Assembly: GCA_964581895.1 (NCBI GenBank)
Contig: CAZOPR010000001.1
Coordinates: 248,001 to 312,000 of the forward strand
Source: Exilispira sp964581895
GTDB taxonomy: Bacteria > Spirochaetota > JAAYUW01
Direction of reading: 5' to 3'
Length of the DNA: 64,000 nt
The notes below the pieces were generated by a model. That model was not told the DNA's origin. It saw nothing but the letters and a program-made list of their open reading frames with translations, and ran no database searches. Positions within the stretch are counted from its first letter, which is position 1. Each line of letters opens with the position of its first letter. Positions 50,855 to 60,181 of this stretch are shown here, piece after piece. The position numbers and the translations under genes are program-made.

Positions 50855-51865
50855 TTATATATTAAAAATTCCTTTATTACAACCTCTATCAACTTCAAAT
50901 TGGATGGTGGTATGACTTATATGGTATTTTTCAGAAAGAATTTTATTTATATCTTCTAAAATTTTTGTTGATTCTGAAAGAGGGATATCACAAAGTTCGA
51001 CATGACCTTCAAAATAAATTGTTTTTTCATCGCTAAGCCATGTATGAACATGATGAAGAGAATTTACAGAAGGTAAAGATTCAATATCTTTTTTAATTTC
51101 TTGATAATCAAGATTAGCGGAACTTTGCATTAAAATATTTATCGTTTTTATAATAATCTTAAAACTTTCATAACCAAGATATAAAGCTATTATTATAGTT
51201 ATTATAGGGTCTATAAAATATATTTTGAAAATGTTTATTAAAATTGCTCCTAAGATTACTCCTACTGAAGAGATAGTATCTCCTAAAAGGTGGAGATAAC
51301 TTGATCTTATATTTAAGCTATGATTTGAATCTTTATGAAGAAGAACTGTTGAAATTAGATTAGCTATAAGCCCTATTGTTGCTACTATAAGCATGACAGA
51401 GCCTTTTATTTCAACTGGAGTTATAAATTTTTTGATGGCTTCAATGATCAATAAAATGCAGATAACTATAAGAAACTGAGAATTTAAAAAGGCGACTATT
51501 ATCTGAGCTCTTTTATATCCATATGTTTTATTTTTATCTTTTTCTTTTTTGCTTATTATAAGAGCAAACCAGCTTAAAACTATTGCCATTGTATCACCGA
51601 AATTATGAAAAGCATCTGAAAGAAGTGCAAGACTTTTAGAAAAAAGTCCTCCAATAATTTCTGAAATAGTTATTAAAAAATTTAAAAAAACTACAAAAAA
51701 GATTTTTTTTCTGCTTAAATCAATCTTTTCTGAAAAATTAAAATCATGTTCGTGATCATGTTCATGAATATGTTCATGTTTTTGGTTATAGGTATTTTCA
51801 TGTGAATGATTTGGTTCATCATCGCTAAATTGTTTTTCATCATTAAAATTATTTAAATTATTCAT
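50855..51865 (-). CDS. Cation diffusion facilitator, Zn2+-type (CzcD/ZitB-like)
   Basis: A ~336-residue metal/proton antiporter with six spans and a C-terminal cytosolic domain. Both membrane sites carry His-x3-Asp ('DAFHNFGDT' and 'LHLLGDTISS'), the ligand set for Zn2+ and Cd2+. The N-terminus is His-rich ('HEHIHEHDHEHDF'), a cytosolic metal trap. The C-terminal domain has 'SLHHVHTWLSDEKTIYFEGH', a usual ligand region. The start is ATG at 51865; an upstream TTG at 51931 gives a hydrophobic extension that is not typical. It exports zinc. No metalloregulator gene is near, but an ACAATATTGT palindrome lies ~25 bases upstream. Confidence 0.9.
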   Translation of the reverse strand: MNNLNNFNDEKQFSDDEPNHSHENTYNQKHEHIHEHDHEHDFNFSEKIDLSRKKIFFVVFLNFLITISEIIGGLFSKSLALLSDAFHNFGDTMAIVLSWFALIISKKEKDKNKTYGYKRAQIIVAFLNSQFLIVICILLIIEAIKKFITPVEIKGSVMLIVATIGLIANLISTVLLHKDSNHSLNIRSSYLHLLGDTISSVGVILGAILINIFKIYFIDPIITIIIALYLGYESFKIIIKTINILMQSSANLDYQEIKKDIESLPSVNSLHHVHTWLSDEKTIYFEGHVELCDIPLSESTKILEDINKILSEKYHISHTTIQFEVDRGCNKGIFNI

Positions 51866-52258
51866 AATATTTCTCTTTTTTTTAATGTAACAATATTGTA
51901 AAAAAAGAAAAGCAGAAAATAAAAAAAACAATATAATAAAAGAAAAATAAGAAAAATAATATCTCTTTTATATCAAATATAAATGGAAATATATTTACTA
52001 TTCTTATAAAATATAAGAAAATAATATAACTTTTATGCTTTGTTAAATATTTCTTTCTATATTTTAGACTATCATTAAAAATACTTAATAATTAAGAAAA
52101 CTAATAAAGTTTCTTAACTAATTTATTTTTCCGAAAATTTAAAATAATTCATTATAAAATGCGAAAATATATATATGAAAAAATTATATATCTTAAATAA
52201 AATTTCTTAAAATATATATCATAATTGGAAATTACATATTATAAAATAGAGAAAAAAA
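51866..52258. other. 393-base divergent intergenic region
   Basis: It separates the divergent CDF and hybrid-kinase genes and is very AT-rich. It holds a perfect 10-base palindrome ACAATATTGT (51890-51899) in the CDF leader or promoter. An inverted repeat, TTAAGAAAAC / GTTTCTTAA (52092-52101 and 52109-52117, one bulge, loop of 7), lies nearer the kinase gene. I see no credible small gene or RNA. Confidence 0.45.
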
Positions 52259-54736
52259 ATGCAAAAAAACACCAAAAAAGTCTTATTTATAATAGGGATA
52301 ATTAGTGTTCTTCTTATAGTTAGTCTCTTTTTATACATGAGACTTTCAAAGAATAAGGTAGAGACTGAATTAAACAAAGAAGAAATTGAATTCATTAAAA
52401 ATAATAAAACAATTCATTTTGTAGGGCAGATAAACTATGCCCCATTTGAATTTATAGATAAAAATGGTGAGTATAATGGAATGATGATAGACCTTCTTAG
52501 ATGGATATCATATGAGTATGGTTTTAATATTACTTTTACACCAGCGAATTTCAAGGAAGCCCAGCAGATGGTCATCGAGGGGAAAGCAAACGGTATTTCT
52601 TCATTATTTTATAGTGAAAAAAGGGAACAATTTTTTGATTTCAGCCATCCCATATTTTTAGTCCCAGCTTCAATATTTGTTAGTAATCTTAGATACGATA
52701 TAAATAGTTATAAGGATTTAAATGGGAAAAAAATAGGAATGCAAAGAGGAGATTACGCAGAAGAGTTCTTAAAAGAAAATAATATAAAGTGTGAAATAAT
52801 CTATGTTGATGATTTTTACCAAGCAATCGATAAAATAGTTGAAAAAGAAGTTGATGCAGTAATTGGTGATGAGCAGGTCGTCTGGTATCATATTTTTACT
52901 AAGAATTATCTTAATAAGGTTAAAATCATTGGAGAGCCTTTATATACTGGATTAAACTGTTTTGGACTACATAAAGGTAGTAGTACACTTCTTAGTATAT
53001 TAAATAAAGGAATTAAAAAAGCAAAAAAGGATGGTCTTTTAGATAGACTAACCAAAAAATGGATAGGTATATCTTATAAGCCAGAGAAAAGTGAAAATAT
53101 AGATCTAAGATTATTAATAATCCTTTTAATAGTAATATTTATAGTTATTGTCATCCTTTCAGTTATGCTTTTTAGGACAATAAAAGAAAGCAGATTAATA
53201 AAAGAAACATCAGAACAAAGATTAAGAAAATTAATAGATTCTATACCTTTAATAATTTATCTTTGTGATCAGGATTTAAATATTGTAGAATATAACAAAG
53301 AATTCATTAAATTTTTCAATATTTTTAATTTTGAAAATAAAGATAAGTCAGAAATAATCAAAAATCTTTCTCATTTTAATATTGAAAAATATTTTCCTAC
53401 TCCTATGCTGGCTCAATTTAAGCAACTATCTTATGATGATGCTACCGTATTGCAATTAGAGCAAAATATAAAAAGAGAATCTGAAATATTAAATATAGAC
53501 TTAAAAAAAAGGATATTTTTAATAGATAAAATACTTATTAAATCTAAGTACGAAAAGATCAAATGGGTTTTAACACTTGCTAAAGATATTACAGATGAAA
53601 AAAAAGCTGAAGAAGAGATATTAAGGATACAAAAACTTGAGTCTGTTGGACTTTTAGCTGGTAAAATCGCACATGATTTTAACAATGTGCTAACAGGTAT
53701 AATAGGAAACTTAAGCTTAGCTCAGATTTATATTGACGATAGAAAAGAACTTGAAGAATTACTTACAAGCGCTAAAGAGGTTTCACTTCAAGCAAAATCA
53801 ATTACTTCTCAACTTCTTGCTTTTGCAAAGGGCGGTAATCCCGTTAAAGAACTTTTTGACCCTCTTGAAGTAATAAGATCTGTAATGAATTTTTCCTTAA
53901 AAGGCACTTCCGTAGATTATGAGCTTAAAACTGAAAGTGAAGAAAGATACTATATTTATGCAGATAAAAGCCAGTTTTTTCAGGCAATAAATAACCTTAT
54001 ATTAAATGCTATTCAGGCAAATGATGGAAATGGCAAAGTAACATTAAGTATTTCATACAAAGATCTTGATAGTTTCAAAGATGAAAAGATCGATAAAAAA
54101 AACTATTGCATAATTTCTGTTGAAGATGAAGGAAGTGGCATAAGTGAAGATGCCATAACAAAAATTTTTAATCCATTTTTTACAACAAAAACAGGTGGAA
54201 GTGGACTTGGACTTTCATCTGTAAAAACAATAACAAAAAATCATCAAGGTTATGTTTTCTTCGAAAATAAAAGAACCAAAGGTGCCATTTTTTATCTTTT
54301 ATTTCCTTCAACATCTGAAAAAATTTTGCCAAAAGAAAAAGAAAAAGTAAATGACAATAATTTTCAAAATTTTTCAATATTGATACTTGATGATGATGAA
54401 ATAGTTGTCGATACAGCAAAAAAAATATTTCAGTATTTTAACTGTTCTGTTAAAGCATCAAAAAGCATTGAAGATTTTTTCAATATCTTAGATAACAATA
54501 AATTTGATATATGCATCTTAGATTTAGTAATCCCTGGTTCAATAGGTGGTGAAGAGGTTATAAAAGTTATAAAAAACAAATATCCTTCTATGATTTATGT
54601 CGTTTCAAGTGGATATTCAAGCAATCCAGTTCTTGCAAATTATATAGATTATGGCTTTGATTATGTATTAAAAAAACCTTATGACTTCGAGGATGTTAAA
54701 ATTTTATTAAGTAAAATATTAAAAGAGAAAAAATAA
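52259..54736 (+). CDS. Hybrid sensor histidine kinase with periplasmic amino-acid-binding-type sensor
   Basis: An 825-residue membrane kinase. A first span (~8-28) leads into a periplasmic SBP family 3 domain (~44-272; 'INYAPFEFIDKNGEYNGMMI', 'FSEKREQFFDFSHPI'-like segment), a second span (~284-305) and a PAS-like part (~320-440). The kinase core has His~471 in 'AGKIAHDFNNVL', N box 'NLILNAIQAN', G1 'DEGSGIS' and G2 'GGSGLGLSSV'. A C-terminal receiver domain has Asp755 in 'CILDLVIPG' and Lys in 'VLKKPYD'. The sensor fold suggests direct detection of amino acids or a related ligand. No output regulator gene adjoins it; the nearest downstream gene is asnA, 176 bases away. Confidence 0.92.
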   Translation: MQKNTKKVLFIIGIISVLLIVSLFLYMRLSKNKVETELNKEEIEFIKNNKTIHFVGQINYAPFEFIDKNGEYNGMMIDLLRWISYEYGFNITFTPANFKEAQQMVIEGKANGISSLFYSEKREQFFDFSHPIFLVPASIFVSNLRYDINSYKDLNGKKIGMQRGDYAEEFLKENNIKCEIIYVDDFYQAIDKIVEKEVDAVIGDEQVVWYHIFTKNYLNKVKIIGEPLYTGLNCFGLHKGSSTLLSILNKGIKKAKKDGLLDRLTKKWIGISYKPEKSENIDLRLLIILLIVIFIVIVILSVMLFRTIKESRLIKETSEQRLRKLIDSIPLIIYLCDQDLNIVEYNKEFIKFFNIFNFENKDKSEIIKNLSHFNIEKYFPTPMLAQFKQLSYDDATVLQLEQNIKRESEILNIDLKKRIFLIDKILIKSKYEKIKWVLTLAKDITDEKKAEEEILRIQKLESVGLLAGKIAHDFNNVLTGIIGNLSLAQIYIDDRKELEELLTSAKEVSLQAKSITSQLLAFAKGGNPVKELFDPLEVIRSVMNFSLKGTSVDYELKTESEERYYIYADKSQFFQAINNLILNAIQANDGNGKVTLSISYKDLDSFKDEKIDKKNYCIISVEDEGSGISEDAITKIFNPFFTTKTGGSGLGLSSVKTITKNHQGYVFFENKRTKGAIFYLLFPSTSEKILPKEKEKVNDNNFQNFSILILDDDEIVVDTAKKIFQYFNCSVKASKSIEDFFNILDNNKFDICILDLVIPGSIGGEEVIKVIKNKYPSMIYVVSSGYSSNPVLANYIDYGFDYVLKKPYDFEDVKILLSKILKEKK

Positions 54737-54912
54737 TTTTTAATTTTGATTATTAAAATTAATAAACAAAAGAAAACAAAGTAAAATCAAAATCAATCAA
54801 AATAATTCAAACAATGCAAAATACTTAAAAGTATATTAGTAGTAAAGAATAATAGAAATACTTTTTCTATGGAAATCATTAAAAAAGAACTCAAATAAAA
54901 AAGGAGAAATTT

Positions 54913-55947
54913 ATGGGTTTTTATTATTATCCTGAAGATTATGAACCTTATCTAACACTTAAAGAAACAGAAAAAGCAATTTTGGATATCAAAGATTTTT
55001 TTCAGACTTATCTTTCTGCGCAATTGAAACTTCGTAGAGTTACAGCGCCTTTATACTTAAAAGAAGGAACTGGTTTAAATGATGACTTAAATGGTATCGA
55101 AAAACCTGTAAAATTTAAACCAAAATCAATTGAAGAAAATGTTGAAATAGTTCAATCACTTGCGAAATGGAAAAGGATGATGCTTGCAGATTATGGGATT
55201 GAAAAAGGTTATGGTTTGTATACCGATATGAATGCAATTAGAGCGGATGAAGAACTCGATAATCTTCATTCTATATATGTTGACCAATGGGATTGGGAAC
55301 TTGTAATGGATGAAGAAGATAGGAATTTAAATTTTTTAAAAAATATTGTAGAAAAAATATATTCTACTTTAGTGGCTACAGAATTTTTAGTATATGAAAG
55401 TTATCCAAAGATTAAGCCAATTTTGCCAGAAAAGATTACTTTTATTCATAGCCAGCAGCTTTTAAGCATGTATCCAGATAAAACTCCTCAGGAACGAGAA
55501 AATATTGCTGCTGAAAAATATGGTGCAATCTTTATTATAGGTATTGGAGCATATTTATCAGATGGTAAACCTCATGATGGAAGAGCTCCCGATTATGATG
55601 ATTGGATTTCTGAAAATGATGATGGATATTTAGGATTAAATGGAGACATTATAGTCTGGCATCCGATTATCAAAAGAGCTTTTGAAATAAGTTCAATGGG
55701 GATAAGAGTAAATCAAAAATCGCTTATTAAACAACTAGAAATAAGAAATTGTATGGAAAGAAGAAATCTACTTTTTCATAAAAGATTATTAAATGGAGAA
55801 CTTCCACAGACAATTGGTGGAGGAATAGGGCAATCAAGACTTTGCATGTTTTTTTTAAGAAAAGTTCATATAGGTGAAGTTCAAGCAAGTGTCTGGACTG
55901 ATGAAATAGTGGAGAACTGCAAAAAAGCAAATATAGTTTTAATGTAA
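54913..55947 (+). CDS. asnA: Aspartate--ammonia ligase (asparagine synthetase A)
   Basis: AsnA makes asparagine from aspartate, ammonia and ATP; it is a class II synthetase-like enzyme. The 344-residue length is close to the 330 of E. coli AsnA. Conserved segments include 'RVTAPLYLKEGTGLNDDLNG', 'DMNAIRADEELDNLHSIYVD' and 'LPQTIGGGIGQSRLCMFFLR' near the C-terminus, the ATP-binding motif 3 region. RBS AAAAAGGAG is strong. Ammonia-dependent synthesis fits an anaerobe with abundant ammonium. It lies between the amino-acid-sensing kinase and the TAXI transporter. Confidence 0.96.
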   Translation: MGFYYYPEDYEPYLTLKETEKAILDIKDFFQTYLSAQLKLRRVTAPLYLKEGTGLNDDLNGIEKPVKFKPKSIEENVEIVQSLAKWKRMMLADYGIEKGYGLYTDMNAIRADEELDNLHSIYVDQWDWELVMDEEDRNLNFLKNIVEKIYSTLVATEFLVYESYPKIKPILPEKITFIHSQQLLSMYPDKTPQERENIAAEKYGAIFIIGIGAYLSDGKPHDGRAPDYDDWISENDDGYLGLNGDIIVWHPIIKRAFEISSMGIRVNQKSLIKQLEIRNCMERRNLLFHKRLLNGELPQTIGGGIGQSRLCMFFLRKVHIGEVQASVWTDEIVENCKKANIVLM

Positions 55948-55963
55948 AAACAAAAAAAAAAAT

Positions 55964-55991
55964 TTGAATTTTTTAAAACTCCTAATATAAT
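55964..55991 (+). promoter_or_regulatory. Promoter of the TAXI-TRAP operon
   Basis: TTGAAT (55964-55969), 16-base spacer, perfect TATAAT (55986-55991). The leader would be ~38 bases and contain a strong RBS (TAGGAGGT at 56022-56029). Confidence 0.55.
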
Positions 55992-56035
55992 TAAAATAGA
56001 GGTTGTTAAAATCTTTTAAGTTAGGAGGTTTTTTT

Positions 56036-56974
56036 ATGAAACTTAAATATCTTATAATTTTAATCTTTGTGGTTCTATTCGCTACATTTTTTGTGTCTGC
56101 TGATAAAATTTTCTTAAATATTGGTACTGGTGGAACAGCTGGGACTTATTATCCATTAGGTGGTGCAATTGCTGAAATTTTGAATTCCAAACTTACTAAT
56201 GTCAACGTAACAGCTGTTTCCACTGGTGGTTCTGTTGCAAACATAAATATGCTTAAGGAAAATTCTATTCAACTGGCTTTTGTTCAAAATGATGTAGCAT
56301 ATTATGCCTACAACGGGATAGAGTTTTTCCAGGATAAAAAATTTACAGGTATGAAAGCTCTATGTTCTTTATACCCCGAAACTGTGCAGATTGTAACTTT
56401 AGCAAATAAGGGGATCAAGACAATATATGATTTAAAAGGCAAAAGAGTTGCAGTTGGTGCTGCAGGAAGTGGAGTAGAAGTAAATGCAAGACAGATTCTC
56501 GCAGCTGCTGGTTTAACATATAAAGATATTTCAGTACAATATCTTTCATTTGCAGATGCTGCAAATGGTTTAAGAGACGGGACTCTTGATGTTGCATTTT
56601 TAACAGCTGGACTTCCTACTGCTGCTGTACGAGATATTGCTTCTCAAAAAGATATTATGCTTATCAAAATTCCAGACAATATAGTAAAAGACTTGATTTC
56701 AAAATATCCATTTTACATAAAAACTGTTATCCCAAAAGACACATATCCAAAAGTAACAGAAGATATTCAATCTCTTGCAGTACTTGCTATGCTTGTTGTT
56801 AGAGATGATATGACAGATGATTTAGCATATTCTATAGTAAAAGCTATTTTTGAAAACCTTCAAAGACTTGAAGTGGCTCATCAGATGGGAAAATTTATCA
56901 AAAAAGAAAACGCTTTATTTGGAATTTCAATCCCAATGCATCCAGGTGCAGAGAAATATTTTAAAGGTAAATAA
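56036..56974 (+). CDS. TAXI-family TRAP transporter substrate-binding protein
   Basis: An exported ~312-residue binding protein (signal 'YLIILIFVVLFATFFVSA', cleavage after ~22). The family start 'IFLNIGTGGTAGTYYPLGGA' and 'VNVTAVSTGGSVANINMLKE' are diagnostic of TAXI proteins, and 'GKRVAVGAAGSGVEVNARQI' and 'GAAGSG'-type ligand loops follow. TAXI systems take up dicarboxylates or amino acids such as glutamate; the ligand here is not determinable. The ATG at 56036 follows TAGGAGGT; the TTG at 56003 would put that site inside the gene. Confidence 0.94.
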   Translation: MKLKYLIILIFVVLFATFFVSADKIFLNIGTGGTAGTYYPLGGAIAEILNSKLTNVNVTAVSTGGSVANINMLKENSIQLAFVQNDVAYYAYNGIEFFQDKKFTGMKALCSLYPETVQIVTLANKGIKTIYDLKGKRVAVGAAGSGVEVNARQILAAAGLTYKDISVQYLSFADAANGLRDGTLDVAFLTAGLPTAAVRDIASQKDIMLIKIPDNIVKDLISKYPFYIKTVIPKDTYPKVTEDIQSLAVLAMLVVRDDMTDDLAYSIVKAIFENLQRLEVAHQMGKFIKKENALFGISIPMHPGAEKYFKGK

Positions 56975-57036
56975 TTACTTAGATAGATTAAATATTTAAG
57001 CTAAATATTAAAAAACAATTATTTATCTTTTTAAAA

Positions 57037-57066
57037 AAGGAGGAGGTTTGCCTCCTTCTTTTTCTT
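57037..57066 (+). terminator. Intrinsic terminator between TAXI binding-protein and permease genes
   Basis: Stem AAGGAGGAGG / CCTCCTTCTT (10 bp, one G-T pair, loop TTTG at 57047-57050) followed by a T-rich run. It is the third case in this window of a hairpin directly after a binding-protein gene. Confidence 0.8.
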
Positions 57067-57143
57067 AATAATTTATCTGGCTTTTATATTTATAGATTTG
57101 TAGATAATATATTTGACAAAGGTGCAATTGATGAGGGGGTATG

Positions 57144-59162
57144 ATGTCAGACACCAACAATGAAGAATTACAAAAGGTTCTTGAAAAGGTTGATAAAGAA
57201 TCAACACATAGAAATCTAAGTGGTTTTTCAGGTAAGGCAGTATTTGTCATATGTATAATGCTTAGCTTATTTCAAGTTTTAAATATCTTTAATATTTTTA
57301 GAATAGATGCACATCAAACAAGAGCAGTTCACCTTGCTTTTATACTACTTCTTGTTTATTTTCTTTATCCAGTTTCTAAAAAATCTAATAGGAAAAAAAT
57401 TTCTATTATAGATCTCTTTTTAGGAATAGTAGCATTTTGCTGCATGTTCTATATAATAGTTTTTTATAAACAACTTGTCATGAGAGCTGGTATAACATAT
57501 ACCATAGATTTAATAATTGGTGGCATTGCGATCTTACTTATTTTAGAAGCTGCAAGAAGAATTATTGGACTTCCAATGGTTATAATTGCTATAATTTTTA
57601 TACTTTATGCTTTTTTTGGGGAATCGATGCCAAATCTAATAGCTCACAGAAATGTCACCGTAAAGCAGCTTGTAAATCATCTTTTCTTCACCACAGAAGG
57701 AATTTTTGGCATACCTGTTGGCGTTTCTTCGACATTTTTGTTTATGTTCTTGCTTTTTGCTGCCTTTATAGAAAAAACTGGTGTTGGAAAGCTCTTTATA
57801 GATATTGGGAATGCTCTGGCCGGTTGGGCATCTGGTGGTCCTGCAAAAGTAGCTGTTGTTACAAGCGCTTTTGAGGGTATGGTAGAAGGATCAAGTGTAT
57901 CAAATGTTGTTGGTTCTGGAAGTTTTACTATACCTATGATGAAAAAACTTGGATATAAACCTGAATTTGCCGGTGCTGTTGAAGCGACCGCATCAACTGG
58001 TGGGCAGATAATGCCTCCTATAATGGGAGCAGCTGCATTTTTGATGGCTGAATTTTTGGGTATTAAATATACTCAAGTAGCGAAAGCAGCAATAATCCCA
58101 GCATTTTTATATTTTATGGGAGTTTTTGCAGGAGTTCATTTTGAGGCTAAAAAGTTAGGCCTTAAAGGCATGCCAAGAAATGAATTACCGAAATTTAAAT
58201 ATATCATGCTTCAAGAAGGACATCTTTTTCTTCCATTGGTTGCTATTATCTATCTTCTTGTTTCTGGCTATTCTTTGCAAACAGTTGCATTAGGGTCAAT
58301 TGTTATCGCAATTTTAGCTTCTATGATAAGAAAATCAACAAGAATTACAGTTAAAGATTTTTTTGAGGCATTAGAAAAAGGCGCTCGCTCGGCTTTAGGA
58401 GTTGCTACTGCTTGTGCTACAGCTGGAATAATAGTTGGTGTCGTTACAAAAACTGGTATAGGATTAAAACTTGCAAGTGCTCTTATTGTTGTTGCAAATA
58501 ACGTTGCAACATCTTTCGGTAATTTTCTTGGAAATATTTATCAGTTTTTAAATATGCAAAATGTTATGCAACTTGCGACTAATGCTACAACTACTACTAA
58601 ACTTATGTTAACATTATTTATGGCTATGATTACTTCTATAATACTTGGTATGGGTGTTCCAACTACTGCAAACTATATTATAACTTCAACTATTGCAGCT
58701 CCAGCTCTTTTAATGCTTTCAGTTAGACCTATTGCTGCACATTTATTTGTATTTTATTTTGGAATTGTGGCAGATATAACGCCACCAGTGGCTTTGGCAG
58801 CATATGCAGGAGCAGCTATAGCAAAAGCAAATCCACTTAAGACTGGTGTTACCGCTACAAGATTAGCTATAGGAGCATTTATCATTCCTTATATGTTTGT
58901 CCTTTCGCCTCAACTTCTATTGTTAGGAGGCAATTTTTTCCATCTTATTCTATCAATAGCAACAGCTGTTATAGGTATGATTTCGATAAGTGCAGCATTG
59001 AGTGCTTATTTATTGAAGCCACTTAAAAAAATAGAGTCAGTTATTTTATTTTTTGCTGGATTAATGCTTATAGACCCAAATATAATTACAGATATTATTG
59101 GCATTGGTATAATATTAATAATAGCATTCTGGCAAAGATTTATTGAAAGGAGAAAAAAATAA
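57144..59162 (+). CDS. TRAP transporter fused permease (TAXI-type, DctQ-DctM fusion)
   Basis: A ~672-residue membrane protein with about 16-18 spans: a four-span small-subunit part (~30-145) fused to the large DctM-type subunit. 'GIPVGVSSTFLFMFLLFAAF', 'VTSAFEGMVEGSSVSNVVGS' and 'AVEATASTGGQIMPPIMGAA' are conserved in TAXI-TRAP fused permeases. It forms the membrane channel for the upstream binding protein. Two adjacent ATGs (57141, 57144) follow GAGGGGG; spacing favours the second. Some read-through at the upstream hairpin is needed unless it has its own promoter. Confidence 0.95.
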   Translation: MSDTNNEELQKVLEKVDKESTHRNLSGFSGKAVFVICIMLSLFQVLNIFNIFRIDAHQTRAVHLAFILLLVYFLYPVSKKSNRKKISIIDLFLGIVAFCCMFYIIVFYKQLVMRAGITYTIDLIIGGIAILLILEAARRIIGLPMVIIAIIFILYAFFGESMPNLIAHRNVTVKQLVNHLFFTTEGIFGIPVGVSSTFLFMFLLFAAFIEKTGVGKLFIDIGNALAGWASGGPAKVAVVTSAFEGMVEGSSVSNVVGSGSFTIPMMKKLGYKPEFAGAVEATASTGGQIMPPIMGAAAFLMAEFLGIKYTQVAKAAIIPAFLYFMGVFAGVHFEAKKLGLKGMPRNELPKFKYIMLQEGHLFLPLVAIIYLLVSGYSLQTVALGSIVIAILASMIRKSTRITVKDFFEALEKGARSALGVATACATAGIIVGVVTKTGIGLKLASALIVVANNVATSFGNFLGNIYQFLNMQNVMQLATNATTTTKLMLTLFMAMITSIILGMGVPTTANYIITSTIAAPALLMLSVRPIAAHLFVFYFGIVADITPPVALAAYAGAAIAKANPLKTGVTATRLAIGAFIIPYMFVLSPQLLLLGGNFFHLILSIATAVIGMISISAALSAYLLKPLKKIESVILFFAGLMLIDPNIITDIIGIGIILIIAFWQRFIERRKK

Positions 59163-59168
59163 TTTTTC

Positions 59169-59198
59169 TTGACATAAATTTAAAAAGATAGCTATTTA
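59169..59198 (+). promoter_or_regulatory. Promoter at the start of the gmk-rpoZ-miaA-dxs-folP run
   Basis: TTGACA (59169-59174), 18-base spacer, TATTTA (59193-59198). The -10 ends 9 bases before the gmk start, so the transcript would have almost no leader. Confidence 0.5.
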
Positions 59199-59206
59199 AC
59201 AAGCAG

Positions 59207-59788
59207 ATGAATAAAATTTTACCTATTTTAATAGTGATCTCTGGTCCATCGGCAGCAGGCAAATCTACTCTTCGATCTATGCTTTTGCAGAATCATCCTG
59301 AACTTACTTATTCGATTTCTTACACTACAAGAAAACCAAGACCAAATGAAAAGGATGGGGTCGATTATTTCTTTATCAGTACTGAAGAATTTAAGAAAAA
59401 AATTTCTGAAGATGATTATCTTGAATATGCAATTGTTTATGACAATTTTTATGGTACAAGCAAAAGCCAGGTAGAAAAAGTCATAAAAAGTGGTAGACCT
59501 ATAATACTTGAGGTTGATGTTCAGGGAGCAGAAAATATAATAAAAAAATATCCAGATTGCTGCTCGATTTTCATAGCTCCTCCTTCTTTAAATGCACTAG
59601 TTGAGCGCTTTTCTTCAAGAGGAACTGAAAATGAGCAGGAAATAGAAAAAAGAATAAATGAAGCAAAAAAGGAACTTTTAAAACAGAAAATCTTTAAGTA
59701 TGTTATAGTTAACGATAATCTTGAAGAATCATATAAAAACCTTGAAAATATAATATATAGCTATCAAAAGGAGTACCATAAATTGTAA
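59207..59788 (+). CDS. gmk: Guanylate kinase
   Basis: Converts GMP to GDP with ATP. The 193-residue protein has the P-loop 'SGPSAAGKSTLRSML' (~10-24), the GMP-binding segment 'SYTTRKPRPNEKDGVDYFF', 'LEYAIVYDNFYGTSKSQVE' and the 'LEVDVQGAENI' strand. The third residue of the P-loop pair is Ala ('AAGKS') instead of the common Gly, a tolerated change. It is the first gene of a housekeeping run with rpoZ, miaA, dxs and folP, separated by 88 bases or less from rpoZ. There is no clear ribosome binding site; see the promoter next to it. Confidence 0.95.
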   Translation: MNKILPILIVISGPSAAGKSTLRSMLLQNHPELTYSISYTTRKPRPNEKDGVDYFFISTEEFKKKISEDDYLEYAIVYDNFYGTSKSQVEKVIKSGRPIILEVDVQGAENIIKKYPDCCSIFIAPPSLNALVERFSSRGTENEQEIEKRINEAKKELLKQKIFKYVIVNDNLEESYKNLENIIYSYQKEYHKL

Positions 59789-59879
59789 GAATTGCTGAAA
59801 TAATATTTTGAAATAATAAAAAATTATAAGGTTTTGAATAAAATTAAATAAATTATTTAAAAATTTTGGAGGATAGATG

Positions 59880-60137
59880 ATGAAGGATAAATTTCCACTT
59901 TATGAGATTATAAATTATAAAGGGAACAGATACGAACTTGTAAGGGCTTGCGCTTTAAGAGCATATCATCTTATTTTAAAAAAGAAGGAAGAGCAAAAAG
60001 GAAATGAAAGCGATATTTCCTCATCAAATAAATATAATAATAAAAAAGATATGAAATTTCAGGCAATTGCTATGTCTGAGGTTTTAAGAAATAGAATCAA
60101 ATTCTACAATGCTGATAAAGAAAAAATCAATAAATAA
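59880..60137 (+). CDS. rpoZ: DNA-directed RNA polymerase omega subunit
   Basis: An ~85-residue protein with the omega core 'YKGNRYELVRACALRAYHLI' and 'KFQAIAMSEVLRNRIKF', which holds the C-terminal region of beta-prime. Between them is a ~25-residue Lys/Asn/Ser/Glu-rich insertion. ATGs at 59877 and 59880 both follow GGAGG; the second has better spacing. Genes gmk and rpoZ are neighbours in many bacteria, which supports both calls. Confidence 0.85.
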   Translation: MKDKFPLYEIINYKGNRYELVRACALRAYHLILKKKEEQKGNESDISSSNKYNNKKDMKFQAIAMSEVLRNRIKFYNADKEKINK

Positions 60138-60181
60138 TTTCAATAAATGATTTTAAAAAATAGATAAATATCCTTAAAAAA

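Noticed and set aside
54821..54834. ATACTTAAAAGTAT inverted repeat before asnA as an operator
   Set aside because: A 6-bp AT-rich arm with a 2-base loop is expected by chance in this composition; no second copy was found.
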